The notes below the pieces were generated by a model. It searched no databases. It had not been told where the DNA came from and was given only the letters and a program-made list of their open reading frames with translations. 64,000 nucleotides of DNA. It comes from Lentisphaeria bacterium. Lineage in GTDB: Bacteria; Verrucomicrobiota; Lentisphaeria; Victivallales; UBA1829. Made by a program: the position numbers and the translations under genes. Where the stretch lies: positions 62,001 to 126,000 of the forward strand of contig DPDG01000074.1 of assembly GCA_003526375.1 (NCBI GenBank), in the 5' to 3' direction. Below, piece after piece: positions 44,673-52,649 of this stretch (its first letter is position 1; every line of letters begins with the position of its first letter).

Positions 44673-45926
44673 TCAAGATTTCATCCTGTCCCCGTTCTTT
44701 TTCTCCTTTCCGGCATAAGATACCTGTTGTTTCTGCTTATCCAGAAGATAAGCGACAAAGTCGCCAAATGTGGCACGATTCAGTATTTCGCACTCTCCGT
44801 CAGGAATCGGAATCCCGAAATGTTCTTCAATTTCCATGACGAATTCCACATCATCCATCGAATCAATGCGGCAGAAAAACAGCAGCATCGGATCGTTCGG
44901 GTAGCACATCGCATCGGCCTCCCACCATTCCGCTTCGACGAGCAATCCGCGCACACTCAATGCCGCCGCAGCTTCTTCGCGGGTTCGCCAGTAGGAACAG
45001 AAACGGATCTCCGAAAATTCAGGACGCGCTTTCATTTCCTCCTCCGAAATGAGGGCGTTGATTCCGCCCCATGATCCGTGCAGGGGATCATAGGCCCTCG
45101 CAAGCCGTGCGGAGAGCGGTGGAGCGGATGCTGTTCCGACCGGAAGGAACACATCCTTTGCAGACTTCGGGAAAGGACGGTTTTGTCTTGCGGCAACTTC
45201 CCTGACAAGCTTTCCAAAAGTCACAGGGCGGACCGTCATCTGAAAAATCTTTTCCAGACGTTCCTTCACCTGCGGGTATCTGCCTCCACATGCCAGCGGA
45301 AAGAAATCCCGCGGGTAAATCATGAAATCAAATTCCGCCAGACAGCAGATTCCCCAGGCAATGCGCGCCTCTTTTTCCGTCTCGAAAAGGCGGCAGATCC
45401 GACTCTGCGACCGTGTGTCGCCAATCCATAAATACGGACGCGGCTTCTCAAGCAGCAGTGCGTCTCTCCTGCGTTCCATCGCATGGCAGGCTTTCTGAAA
45501 ACGTTCCTTCTGCACACGTGCAATGATTTCACAAGCACATGCCGGAATAAGGTTCAGCAATGCTTCATACATCGCAACCCTGAAAGCGCCGCAGAGCAAA
45601 GAGAATCCGGCAAGAATGCAGAATATCATCAGCAAAGTATGTTCCCATGAGTCGATCCGTTGCAAAGTTTTCTCTTTTCCGGTAATTTTCTCTTCCATTT
45701 CAGGATCGCAGAGACAAGAAGTATCCACGAAAGACGTGTCTCCATCATCTCCTTTCGGAACATCCCCGATCCATACGAGTTCCGTCTCCTTTTTCGAGAG
45801 CCGCAGTTTCATTACAATTGAGGTGATTCCGAAGACAGCCAGCGCCGTGACGAGATGCCACCATCCACCATAAGCCGCAACAGCGACAACTGCGCTCCAC
45901 AGTGAAAATTTCAGATACGCCTTCAT
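44673..45926 (-). CDS. Membrane protein with internal duplication and an ACP-like C-terminal domain
   Basis: Start 45926 (MKAYLKFSLW) follows AAGGA; 417 residues. The N-terminus has hydrophobic segments at about 5-39, and another pair at about 98-135. The soluble part contains two related units of about 80 residues. The second includes FCRIDSMDDVEFVMEIEEHFGIPIPDGE followed by FGDFVAYLLDKQ, strikingly like acyl carrier proteins, with Ser356 in the DSM position where phosphopantetheine is attached. The first unit (MIYPRDFFPLACGG, EKIFQMTV, FGKLVREVAARQ) lacks this serine. No known family with this layout is recognised. The small regulator gene follows 78 nt downstream. Confidence 0.7.
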   Translation of the reverse strand: MKAYLKFSLWSAVVAVAAYGGWWHLVTALAVFGITSIVMKLRLSKKETELVWIGDVPKGDDGDTSFVDTSCLCDPEMEEKITGKEKTLQRIDSWEHTLLMIFCILAGFSLLCGAFRVAMYEALLNLIPACACEIIARVQKERFQKACHAMERRRDALLLEKPRPYLWIGDTRSQSRICRLFETEKEARIAWGICCLAEFDFMIYPRDFFPLACGGRYPQVKERLEKIFQMTVRPVTFGKLVREVAARQNRPFPKSAKDVFLPVGTASAPPLSARLARAYDPLHGSWGGINALISEEEMKARPEFSEIRFCSYWRTREEAAAALSVRGLLVEAEWWEADAMCYPNDPMLLFFCRIDSMDDVEFVMEIEEHFGIPIPDGECEILNRATFGDFVAYLLDKQKQQVSYAGKEKKNGDRMKS

Positions 45927-46258
45927 TTCCTGATTCCTTTCTTTTGCAGTTTCCATATCCGGCAGAGAATTATCGTTATATATAAGATAACTATTGTAAT
46001 CTTAAAAGCAACAATAAAAATAAAAAAAAATCCGGAAAATCATTATCGGCTCATAGAATGAATACAGAAAAACGGCGGACTTATTTTCCATCGGTGCCTG
46101 CCCGAATCCTTTTCCGACCGGGCGAATCCGGGAAAAGGTTTCCACGGCTTTCCCTGCGGCGTGCTTGACAAGTGCAGGGGTGCATGTATATTATAAAATC
46201 CGGTTCTGCTTCCAGCTACTGTTCCGTGATCCTTGAATATGGAGAAAACACGACCTCA
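45927..46258. other. Divergent intergenic region
   Basis: This 330-nt stretch separates two diverging genes. It contains an AT-rich dyad at 45970-45991 (TTATC with GATAA, overlapping GTTAT with ATAAC) upstream of the membrane-protein gene, similar to the GATAAC palindrome at 44629. No other gene is seen. A GC-rich patch at about 46130-46165 has no strong structure. Confidence 0.45.
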
Positions 46259-47851
46259 ATGAGTGATAAAATTAAAGTTCTGGCTGTTGATGACGCTCCC
46301 GCCAACCTGATGATCCTGAAAGGATGTCTGCGCGGCGGAAATTTTGAACTGGTAACCTGCACCAATGCAATTGATGCCCTTCAGGAATTCAAAAAGCAGT
46401 ATTTCGATATTCTCCTTCTGGACGTGATCATGCCGGGAATCGACGGCTTTGAGCTGCGGAAGCTGATCCGGGAAGTCGATAAGGAGCGTCCGATCATTTT
46501 TCTGACCGCCATGATCGACGACGGCAACATGACCATGCTCAACCAGATTACATGGGATTCCAACACCTATTACCTGAATAAAGTCTTCGATAAAAAGGTT
46601 CTGGTGCAGAAAATCACGGAAGTCGTGAACATGCACCGGACACGCCAGCTTGACAGGGTCTACCGCGACAATCTGGAATCGGAACTGAAACTCGCCGGAG
46701 ACCTTCAGCGGATTCTGCTGCCGGACTGGTGCATTCTGGACGACAAGGTTCTGGTTTCTTCCCTCTATGTTCCCGCGATGCAGGTTTCGGGAGATATTTT
46801 CGAATTGATCAGGCTGGATGAATCACGGTATCTGTTTTTTATCGGCGACATCGCCGGACACGGCATTTCCGCCGCACTCTATATGGCGACGGTTCAGGCG
46901 ATTCTCAAAATCAAGGCGCATGAGCAGAATTTCACTGTCCACGGACTGCTTGCCGACCTGAACAGATTTTTCTGTGATGAACTGCGCGGGAATACTTATA
47001 TGACCGCACTCGCGGTTCTTTTTGATTTCAAATCCAATCATCTGGTCCTGCACTCCGCCGGACACCCTCCGCTTCTGATCTGTCCGGCAGGCAGAGAGCC
47101 GCTGTTCACCGCAGGAGAAAACAAAGGCGGAATTCCGCTGGGGTGGTTTGCAAATGCCGAATACCGGGCGGAAGATAATTTTGAGTATGATTTTGACGAT
47201 GACACCATGTTTCTCGGAGTCACGGACGGTGTTTTCGATACCGCCGGGGAAGATGGCGAGTTCATCACAAAGAACGAATTGCATGATATTGTGGAAGCAT
47301 TGACTGCGGATACCGATGCAACGGTATTTCCCTATCGCCTGAAAAGCATGATGGAACAGATGGGATATGAGAACATTTCCGATGATTTCACGGTAGTCGC
47401 CCTCCAGAAACGCCAATGCAGAGCAGACTGTATCGAGCGCCTGATTCCGGCAAAACTGTCCGAGGTGAACAAGGTTGCAACGGAATTCTCATCCATAGCG
47501 GAAGACCTGCGGCAGATTTCGGAAATAGAACTTTGCGTGCATGAATTCCTGAACAATGTGATTGTCCACGGGAACGCCGGTTCCAACCAGAGACCGGACC
47601 TGATTTACATCAATATAGCAAAGGAAAAGGGGAAATTCAAAATCCGGGGATTGGAACACGGTAAGAAATGGGATCCGTCCAATATGGAAAACATTGATGG
47701 ACGGAATGCAGAAGACAGAAGTTCTCCCGCCACATCCGGCAGGGGAATGCAGATTCTTCAGGCAATCACGGACCATGTGACATACAACTCTTACTGCGAT
47801 TTGAATGAGACTTGTTTTACTCTGAAAAGCGGGGAAAAAAATGATAACTGA
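46259..47851 (+). CDS. Receiver–PP2C phosphatase–HATPase regulator
   Basis: The 530-residue protein has three modules. Residues 1-125 are a response-regulator receiver: acidic pair at 11-12, phospho-acceptor D55 in LLLDVIMPG, T83 and K108. Residues of about 135-380 are a SpoIIE-type PP2C phosphatase with SGD (177-179) and GDIAGHG (196-202). The C-terminus (about 395-525) is an RsbW-like ATPase domain with the N box LCVHEFLNNVIVHGN and a GRGMQI loop. Such proteins typically control partner-switching anti-sigma pathways; no anti-sigma-antagonist is in the window. The start at 46259 is chosen over 46172 to give a clean receiver N-terminus. An Hpt gene overlaps its end. Confidence 0.9.
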   Translation: MSDKIKVLAVDDAPANLMILKGCLRGGNFELVTCTNAIDALQEFKKQYFDILLLDVIMPGIDGFELRKLIREVDKERPIIFLTAMIDDGNMTMLNQITWDSNTYYLNKVFDKKVLVQKITEVVNMHRTRQLDRVYRDNLESELKLAGDLQRILLPDWCILDDKVLVSSLYVPAMQVSGDIFELIRLDESRYLFFIGDIAGHGISAALYMATVQAILKIKAHEQNFTVHGLLADLNRFFCDELRGNTYMTALAVLFDFKSNHLVLHSAGHPPLLICPAGREPLFTAGENKGGIPLGWFANAEYRAEDNFEYDFDDDTMFLGVTDGVFDTAGEDGEFITKNELHDIVEALTADTDATVFPYRLKSMMEQMGYENISDDFTVVALQKRQCRADCIERLIPAKLSEVNKVATEFSSIAEDLRQISEIELCVHEFLNNVIVHGNAGSNQRPDLIYINIAKEKGKFKIRGLEHGKKWDPSNMENIDGRNAEDRSSPATSGRGMQILQAITDHVTYNSYCDLNETCFTLKSGEKNDN

Positions 47852-48167
47852 TATTGTCAACCATCTGAAAGACATGCTGGAACTGCCCGACGAAGAAATT
47901 CCGGAATTCATTGATACCTTTCTGGTCTCTCTGGATGATTGCTGTGAACAGTTAAAGACAGAGATGGAAAATCCTGATTTTTCTGCGATCCGGATCATTA
48001 CGCACACGCTTTCCGGTTTCACAGCCAATATGGGAGCGGAAGATCTGCTTGCAGCAGCCAAGGAACTCAACGCCGCAGCAAAAATACCTGACGCAGAACT
48101 CTGCCGGCAGGGAATCGCCGCGATTCTGGCGCTCCGCGAGGAGTATCACCGGCAGGCCGGCAGGTAA
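47841..48167 (+). CDS. Histidine phosphotransfer (Hpt) protein
   Basis: The 108-residue protein is an all-helical Hpt domain with the phosphorylatable histidine at H55 in THTLSGFTANMGAEDLL, close to the usual HxLKGSxxxxG motif. Its start overlaps the end of the receiver/phosphatase gene by 11 nt, and its stop shares a base with the next start. It probably passes a phosphoryl group to the receiver domain of the upstream protein; no histidine kinase is present in the window. Confidence 0.85.
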   Translation: MITDIVNHLKDMLELPDEEIPEFIDTFLVSLDDCCEQLKTEMENPDFSAIRIITHTLSGFTANMGAEDLLAAAKELNAAAKIPDAELCRQGIAAILALREEYHRQAGR

Positions 48168-49189
48168 TGTTCTACACTTTCCTGAAAAATCCGGCGGCAG
48201 AAACTCTGCTGGGACATTCGCTCGAACTCATGGCACGGGAAATCGGGAAAATGCCGGAGTGCAGCGGGGTCCGCGCCGTTGTCCTGGGCGGCGGCTACGG
48301 GCGTGGCGAAGGGGGAGCGACTCCGGAAGGCGCACTCTGCAATGATCTCGATTTCTTCGTCATCCCTCATGACGGCATTTTCGCAGATTCACTCCAATCC
48401 GCTTTCCGGTACCTCGGCAGGAAGTGGAAAGAAATCCTTTCCATAGACGTCGATTTTTTCATCGTTCCCGCATTCCAATGGCTGATACGCAACGAAAAAA
48501 CGCTGATGGTTCAGGAGCTTCTTGCCGGAAACCGGATCATATACGGCGATTCCTCCGTTCTTTCCGGAGTGCCGCGTCTCCAATGGCGCGAACTGCCGTG
48601 GCGCGAAGGGGCGCGTCTGCTGTTGAACCGCGGGACCGGACTCCTGCTGAGTCGGCGCCGGATGCAGAATCCGGAGGAGAAGGAGTTCATCCGCAGGAAT
48701 CTGCACAAGGCAGCGCTCGGATGCGGAGACGCTCTGCTGATCGCGCACCATGCATACCGGAAGACAGGAATGGAGCGTCTGGATTCCCTCAGGGACACCG
48801 GTGTTTCGGAGGAACTGTCAAGTTTTTATAAAACTGCCCTGCGCTATAAATATTCTCCGTTCATGCCGGAGGCGGAAGACCTTCCGGAAAGTCTGCATGA
48901 CATGACGACATTGTGGAATGCGACTGTATGCGTTTTTTCCCACACGGTAACAGGGTGCAATAATGCAAACACGGCAGACGCGGTCTCCGCTCTCCTCCAT
49001 TGCCGGAAAGAGAATTCAGGTTCATTTTTACGCAACACCCTGCTGTCGCTCCGCTATCCCGGCAGTAAACTGCTGCCCCTGCGGGAACATCCGCGGCTCA
49101 AACTGCTCGGTTCCCTTGCGGCAGTCCTGAATACGCCGGACCGGCAGGCGGAAGACCGTTATTTGAAACTCTGGCGCCGCTTCAATTAA
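48167..49189 (+). CDS. Nucleotidyltransferase-like protein
   Basis: Residues of about 35-105 show the pol-beta nucleotidyltransferase pattern: VLGGGYGRGEGG, then NDLDFFVIP with the metal-binding acidic pair, then IDVDFFIVP with the third acid. The rest is a helical domain of unknown kind. The gene begins at the stop of the Hpt gene (TAATG), so it is translationally tied to the signalling pair. Its substrate is not known; the fold transfers nucleotides to a protein, RNA or small molecule. Confidence 0.72.
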   Translation: MFYTFLKNPAAETLLGHSLELMAREIGKMPECSGVRAVVLGGGYGRGEGGATPEGALCNDLDFFVIPHDGIFADSLQSAFRYLGRKWKEILSIDVDFFIVPAFQWLIRNEKTLMVQELLAGNRIIYGDSSVLSGVPRLQWRELPWREGARLLLNRGTGLLLSRRRMQNPEEKEFIRRNLHKAALGCGDALLIAHHAYRKTGMERLDSLRDTGVSEELSSFYKTALRYKYSPFMPEAEDLPESLHDMTTLWNATVCVFSHTVTGCNNANTADAVSALLHCRKENSGSFLRNTLLSLRYPGSKLLPLREHPRLKLLGSLAAVLNTPDRQAEDRYLKLWRRFN

Positions 49190-49323
49190 CGGAAACCATT
49201 CTGCATGAGTAAGCCGGACCGTTCCATGACACTCTTTCTCTCCGGCTGCCTGTTTCTGCCGGGGCCTTCATTGCACATTCCGCTTTATCCGTCAAAAAAA
49301 ACAAAATTTTTCCGGTTCCGCTC

Positions 49324-49367
49324 TTGAAAACTTTATTTAATCGTTTAAATTTATTGAAACGATTAAA
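49324..49367 (+). promoter_or_regulatory. Promoter region with long dyad operator of the LacI gene at 49388
   Basis: TTTAATCGTTT (49336-49346) and AAACGATTAAA (49357-49367) are perfect 11-bp inverted arms 10 nt apart. TTGAAA at 49324-49329 may be the -35 element. The arms contain ATCGTTT/AAACGAT half-sites like those of LacI-family operators. Confidence 0.68.
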
Positions 49368-49387
49368 TTAGCGGAGACCTGTTTTAT

Positions 49388-50428
49388 ATGATCACTCTGA
49401 AAGATATTGCAACGGCAAGCGGAGTCAGCGCGGCGACAGTTTCCTATGTGATGAACCGCTGTGACAATGTAAAAATCTCCGCCGCGACACGCAGAAAGGT
49501 TCTTGCGGCGGCAAAACGGCTCGGATATGCCCCGAATGAACTGGCCCGGTCAGTCCGGCGCGGTTATTCCAATGTGATTGCGCTTGTCTCGGCCACCGGG
49601 CTTGCGTCCGATTATTTTTACAATATCTTCAACAGCATCTGCCGGACCGCCACAAAACACGACTTCGCGGTAAAGGTCTATTCGCTTGAAAACGATGCAC
49701 CGGCGGCGTTGAAAATGCTCGTGGAACAACGGGTCGCGGGGGTAATTTTCCATACGGCAGATTTCAACAACTGCCGCACTCTCGCACTGGAGCTTCAGAA
49801 ACGCGGAGTGCCCATCGCCGCGGTCAACTGCCGGGCGACAATTCCGGACTGTCCCAGCTTCGCCTCGGATGACCGTCAGGGAGCGCGTGAAGCGGTCCGC
49901 TGTCTTTACAACGCCGGCTGCCGCAGGATCGCGTGCATGACTCATGAAGGCGAATTCGATTATATCCGCCTGCGCAATGAAGGCTACCTTGAAGCAATGC
50001 GGGAACTGATGCCGGAAAAAACGCCTTTCTTCATTGAAAATACAGGATGTGACCGCCACAGCCTCAGAAAACTCCTGAAAAACCGGAAAAAGCGCCCCGA
50101 CGGCATTTTCTGCATTGCAGACGGACATGCTTTCCAGCTTTATCAACTGGCCTATGAGCTCGGAATCAAGATTCCGGAGGAGCTTTCCATCGTCGGTTTC
50201 GGAGATCTTTCCGGAGCCTCCACGGCAATGGTTCCGCTGACGACGGTGCAGCAGGCATTCGAGGGCATGGGGCACCTTGCGGCGGAAGCAGTCATTGCTG
50301 CCGCGGGAAGCGGAAAGAAAATGGGCAGTGAAACCGTGGAGCTACCCGCCTCCGTCCTGATGCGGAATTCGGTGAAAAATGAACTTCCACGCAGCAAGCA
50401 GCGGGAAACAGGAAAGCCAAAACAATGA
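49388..50428 (+). CDS. LacI-family transcriptional regulator
   Basis: The helix-turn-helix MITLKDIATASGVSAATVSYVMNR begins at the first residue. The hinge (APNELARSVRRGYSN) and a full periplasmic-binding-type sensor domain follow (VIFHTADFNNCRTLALELQKRG, LSIVGFGDLSGASTAMVPLTTV). The upstream dyad suggests autorepression. It is followed by a dispersed repeat and then a GHL6-type hydrolase in the same direction. It likely regulates that hydrolase gene, though the repeat in between leaves room for a separate promoter or terminator. Confidence 0.88.
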   Translation: MITLKDIATASGVSAATVSYVMNRCDNVKISAATRRKVLAAAKRLGYAPNELARSVRRGYSNVIALVSATGLASDYFYNIFNSICRTATKHDFAVKVYSLENDAPAALKMLVEQRVAGVIFHTADFNNCRTLALELQKRGVPIAAVNCRATIPDCPSFASDDRQGAREAVRCLYNAGCRRIACMTHEGEFDYIRLRNEGYLEAMRELMPEKTPFFIENTGCDRHSLRKLLKNRKKRPDGIFCIADGHAFQLYQLAYELGIKIPEELSIVGFGDLSGASTAMVPLTTVQQAFEGMGHLAAEAVIAAAGSGKKMGSETVELPASVLMRNSVKNELPRSKQRETGKPKQ

Positions 50429-50448
50429 CAGAAATCCGAAATCGTTTT

Positions 50449-50520
50449 GACTCAAGAAGAATGTTCCTGTGTTCTTCCGTCTCAAAGCCGCCCCGAAGAC
50501 CGGGGTGTAAACCTCCAGAA
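50449..50520 (+). repeat. Dispersed intergenic repeat, copy 2
   Basis: GACTCAAGAAGAATG through TTCTTCCGTCTCAAAGCCG matches 30958-31030 with scattered changes. A CCCCG/CGGGG hairpin follows at 50491-50505. It lies between the LacI gene and the GHL6-type gene. Function unknown; it may be a small transcript end or a mobile non-coding repeat. Confidence 0.6.
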
Positions 50521-50607
50521 AAATCGGCAATTTTTCCGTAAACAGCCGGCAGAATCCCAAATCCGGGATTTTTACCGGAAACCCATAAAAAACAAGGAGT
50601 TGAATTC

Positions 50608-52572
50608 ATGGCGAAGTTCAAGTACGGGCTGTTCTACGACTTCCACACACCAACAACAATCCCCGATGTCGGGGCGAAATTTGATGTGGAGGCATTCACG
50701 GATCAGGTGAAGTCCTGCGGGGTTGACTTCCTGACATGGCACGCACGCTGCAATCAGGGCAATGCCTACTACAACACGAAACTGGGACTGCGGCATCCGT
50801 CGCTCCGGTTCGACCTCATCCGTGAACTCGGAGAATCCTGCCGCAGAAAAGGAATCCTTCTCAGCGTCTATTTCAACGGACACCTGAGTGATGAGGAACT
50901 GATTCACCACCGCGACTGGATGGTGATTTCCACCAACGGCGAAACGTACCAGGGGGCGGGCAGACCGGCTGGTTTCACAGGACCATGGACACGCATGGCG
51001 TGTTACAACTCGCCGTTCCGCGAACATCTGAAAAACATGACTCTTGAACTCGCGGAAAACTATCCTGTCGACGGCTTCTTTTTCGATTGCCTCGGCGCCT
51101 ATCCGTGTGTCTGCGAATATTGCGTGAAAGAGATGAAAGAAAAAGGAATCGACATCACGGATACGGAAGCGGTCACGAAATTCAGCGCATTTTCCGCGCA
51201 CCGAATGTGCGAATATCTGAACGAAGCGATCCGCAGAGTCAAACCGGACGCGCTGCTCTTCTTCAACGGACGTCCTTTCGAGGAAGTCATCCACATGGAA
51301 AGCCACCTCGAATGCGAGTGCCTGCCGACTGCCGGATGGGGCTATGAGTGCCTGCCGATCTGCGCCCACTACATGCGCACGGTCGCGGGACCGGACAAAA
51401 GCGTTCTGAACATGACCGGACGTTTCAACGACTGGGGCGACTTCGGCGGGCTGCGCACTGCGGAAGGACTGGAGTATGACCTGTTCTACGGAGCTGCCAA
51501 CGGACAGCGCCCTGACATCGGCGGGCATTTCCATCCGCGCGGCGATCTGGATCTGCCGGTCTTCGACCGCATCCGCGAGGTCTACGGCAATCTGCAGAAA
51601 TATGACGAATGGGTGCTCGATGCGGTTAATGAGCCTGAAATCGCGCTGGTGTATCCGCGCAGAGGCATGTATTATCCGAACAGCCAGGGAGTCACGGCGG
51701 CGGTCCGTATGCTGACCGAGCTCAAGGTGCAGTTCGATCTCGTCTCAGACTTCGTGCCCTGGGATAAATACAAGCTCCTGATCTTCCCCGAAGACGTGCC
51801 ATTCACGGAAGAATATGCAAAACGTGTCGAGGCGCACCTCAAACGCGGCGGCAGTGTCCTCGCCACCTCGCGCTCCGGCCTGGACCCCGAAGGGAAAAAA
51901 TTCGTCATCGACTCCTGGCCGGTCACGTATGAGGGCCCGATCGGTTATCATCCGCTCTACTTCATGCCTGCGGGCAAGTTTGCGGAAGGAATTGCGAAGA
52001 TGCCGCTCTCGGTCTATGCCTCCGGCTCGAAAGTAAAAGCCGCCGATGGCGCGGAAACCGAGATGTATTACGTCAAGCCTTATTTCAACAAAGGCTGGGA
52101 CGGACTCCGTTCCAACTACTACATTCCGCCGCAGGAAGTCACGAATGAACCGTTCTTCGTCAGAAAAGGCAATATCATCTACATCGCGGCAGAACTTTTC
52201 ACCGGCTACCACAACCGCGCGCCGATCCAGCTCCGCCAGCTTCTCGGCATGGCGATCAACGCACTGGAGCCGAAGCCTAAATTCAAGTCTTCCACCCTGC
52301 CGAGTTTCGCGCGGGCATTCGTCCAGAAAAAAAGCGGCATGGAACTGGTGCATGTTCTGGCATACTGTCCGGAAAAACGCTGCAACGCCATCGCAGTGGA
52401 AGACCGGATCACTCTGCTGAACACGGAACTCTCTCTGCGAACCGACGGGAAAAACATCAACAGAGTTTATCTTGCGCCGGACAGGAAAGAACTTCCGTTT
52501 GAACTCAAGGACGGTTACTGCAAAGTGACGGTTCCGGAAATCACGGGGTATGCCCTGATCGTTTTTGAATAA
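50608..52572 (+). CDS. GHL6-type glycosyl hydrolase with GH42-like trimerisation domain
   Basis: The 654-residue protein has no signal peptide. The first 340 residues form a barrel of the hypothetical glycosyl hydrolase 6 type, related to alpha-L-fucosidases (VKSCGVDFLTWHARCNQGNAYYNTK, NYPVDGFFFDCLGAYPCVCEYCVKEM). The next 200 residues resemble the beta-galactosidase trimerisation domain (YKLLIFPEDVPFTEEYAKRVEAHLKRGGSVLATS). A small beta domain ends it. AAGGAG precedes the start. It probably acts in the cytoplasm on imported oligosaccharides. It converges with the AraC gene. Confidence 0.8.
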   Translation: MAKFKYGLFYDFHTPTTIPDVGAKFDVEAFTDQVKSCGVDFLTWHARCNQGNAYYNTKLGLRHPSLRFDLIRELGESCRRKGILLSVYFNGHLSDEELIHHRDWMVISTNGETYQGAGRPAGFTGPWTRMACYNSPFREHLKNMTLELAENYPVDGFFFDCLGAYPCVCEYCVKEMKEKGIDITDTEAVTKFSAFSAHRMCEYLNEAIRRVKPDALLFFNGRPFEEVIHMESHLECECLPTAGWGYECLPICAHYMRTVAGPDKSVLNMTGRFNDWGDFGGLRTAEGLEYDLFYGAANGQRPDIGGHFHPRGDLDLPVFDRIREVYGNLQKYDEWVLDAVNEPEIALVYPRRGMYYPNSQGVTAAVRMLTELKVQFDLVSDFVPWDKYKLLIFPEDVPFTEEYAKRVEAHLKRGGSVLATSRSGLDPEGKKFVIDSWPVTYEGPIGYHPLYFMPAGKFAEGIAKMPLSVYASGSKVKAADGAETEMYYVKPYFNKGWDGLRSNYYIPPQEVTNEPFFVRKGNIIYIAAELFTGYHNRAPIQLRQLLGMAINALEPKPKFKSSTLPSFARAFVQKKSGMELVHVLAYCPEKRCNAIAVEDRITLLNTELSLRTDGKNINRVYLAPDRKELPFELKDGYCKVTVPEITGYALIVFE

Positions 52573-52604
52573 GAAGCCGTTCCCGCTTCTTTACTGCAAA
52601 TCCA

Positions 52605-52633
52605 GGCGGAGGCTCGCTCTGCGAGTCTCCGCC
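52605..52633. terminator. GC-rich hairpin between convergent genes
   Basis: GGCGGAGGCTCGC (52605-52617) pairs with GCGAGTCTCCGCC (52621-52633) over 13 bp with one G·U pair and a TCT loop. There is no T-run, so it is a poor intrinsic terminator, but its position between convergent genes suits one. A related hairpin sits inside the prepilin element near 19934-19960. A separate AAGAAGC/GCTTCTT hairpin overlaps the stop codon at 52571-52591. Confidence 0.5.
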
Positions 52634-52649
52634 GCGGAACCTCAACAGC

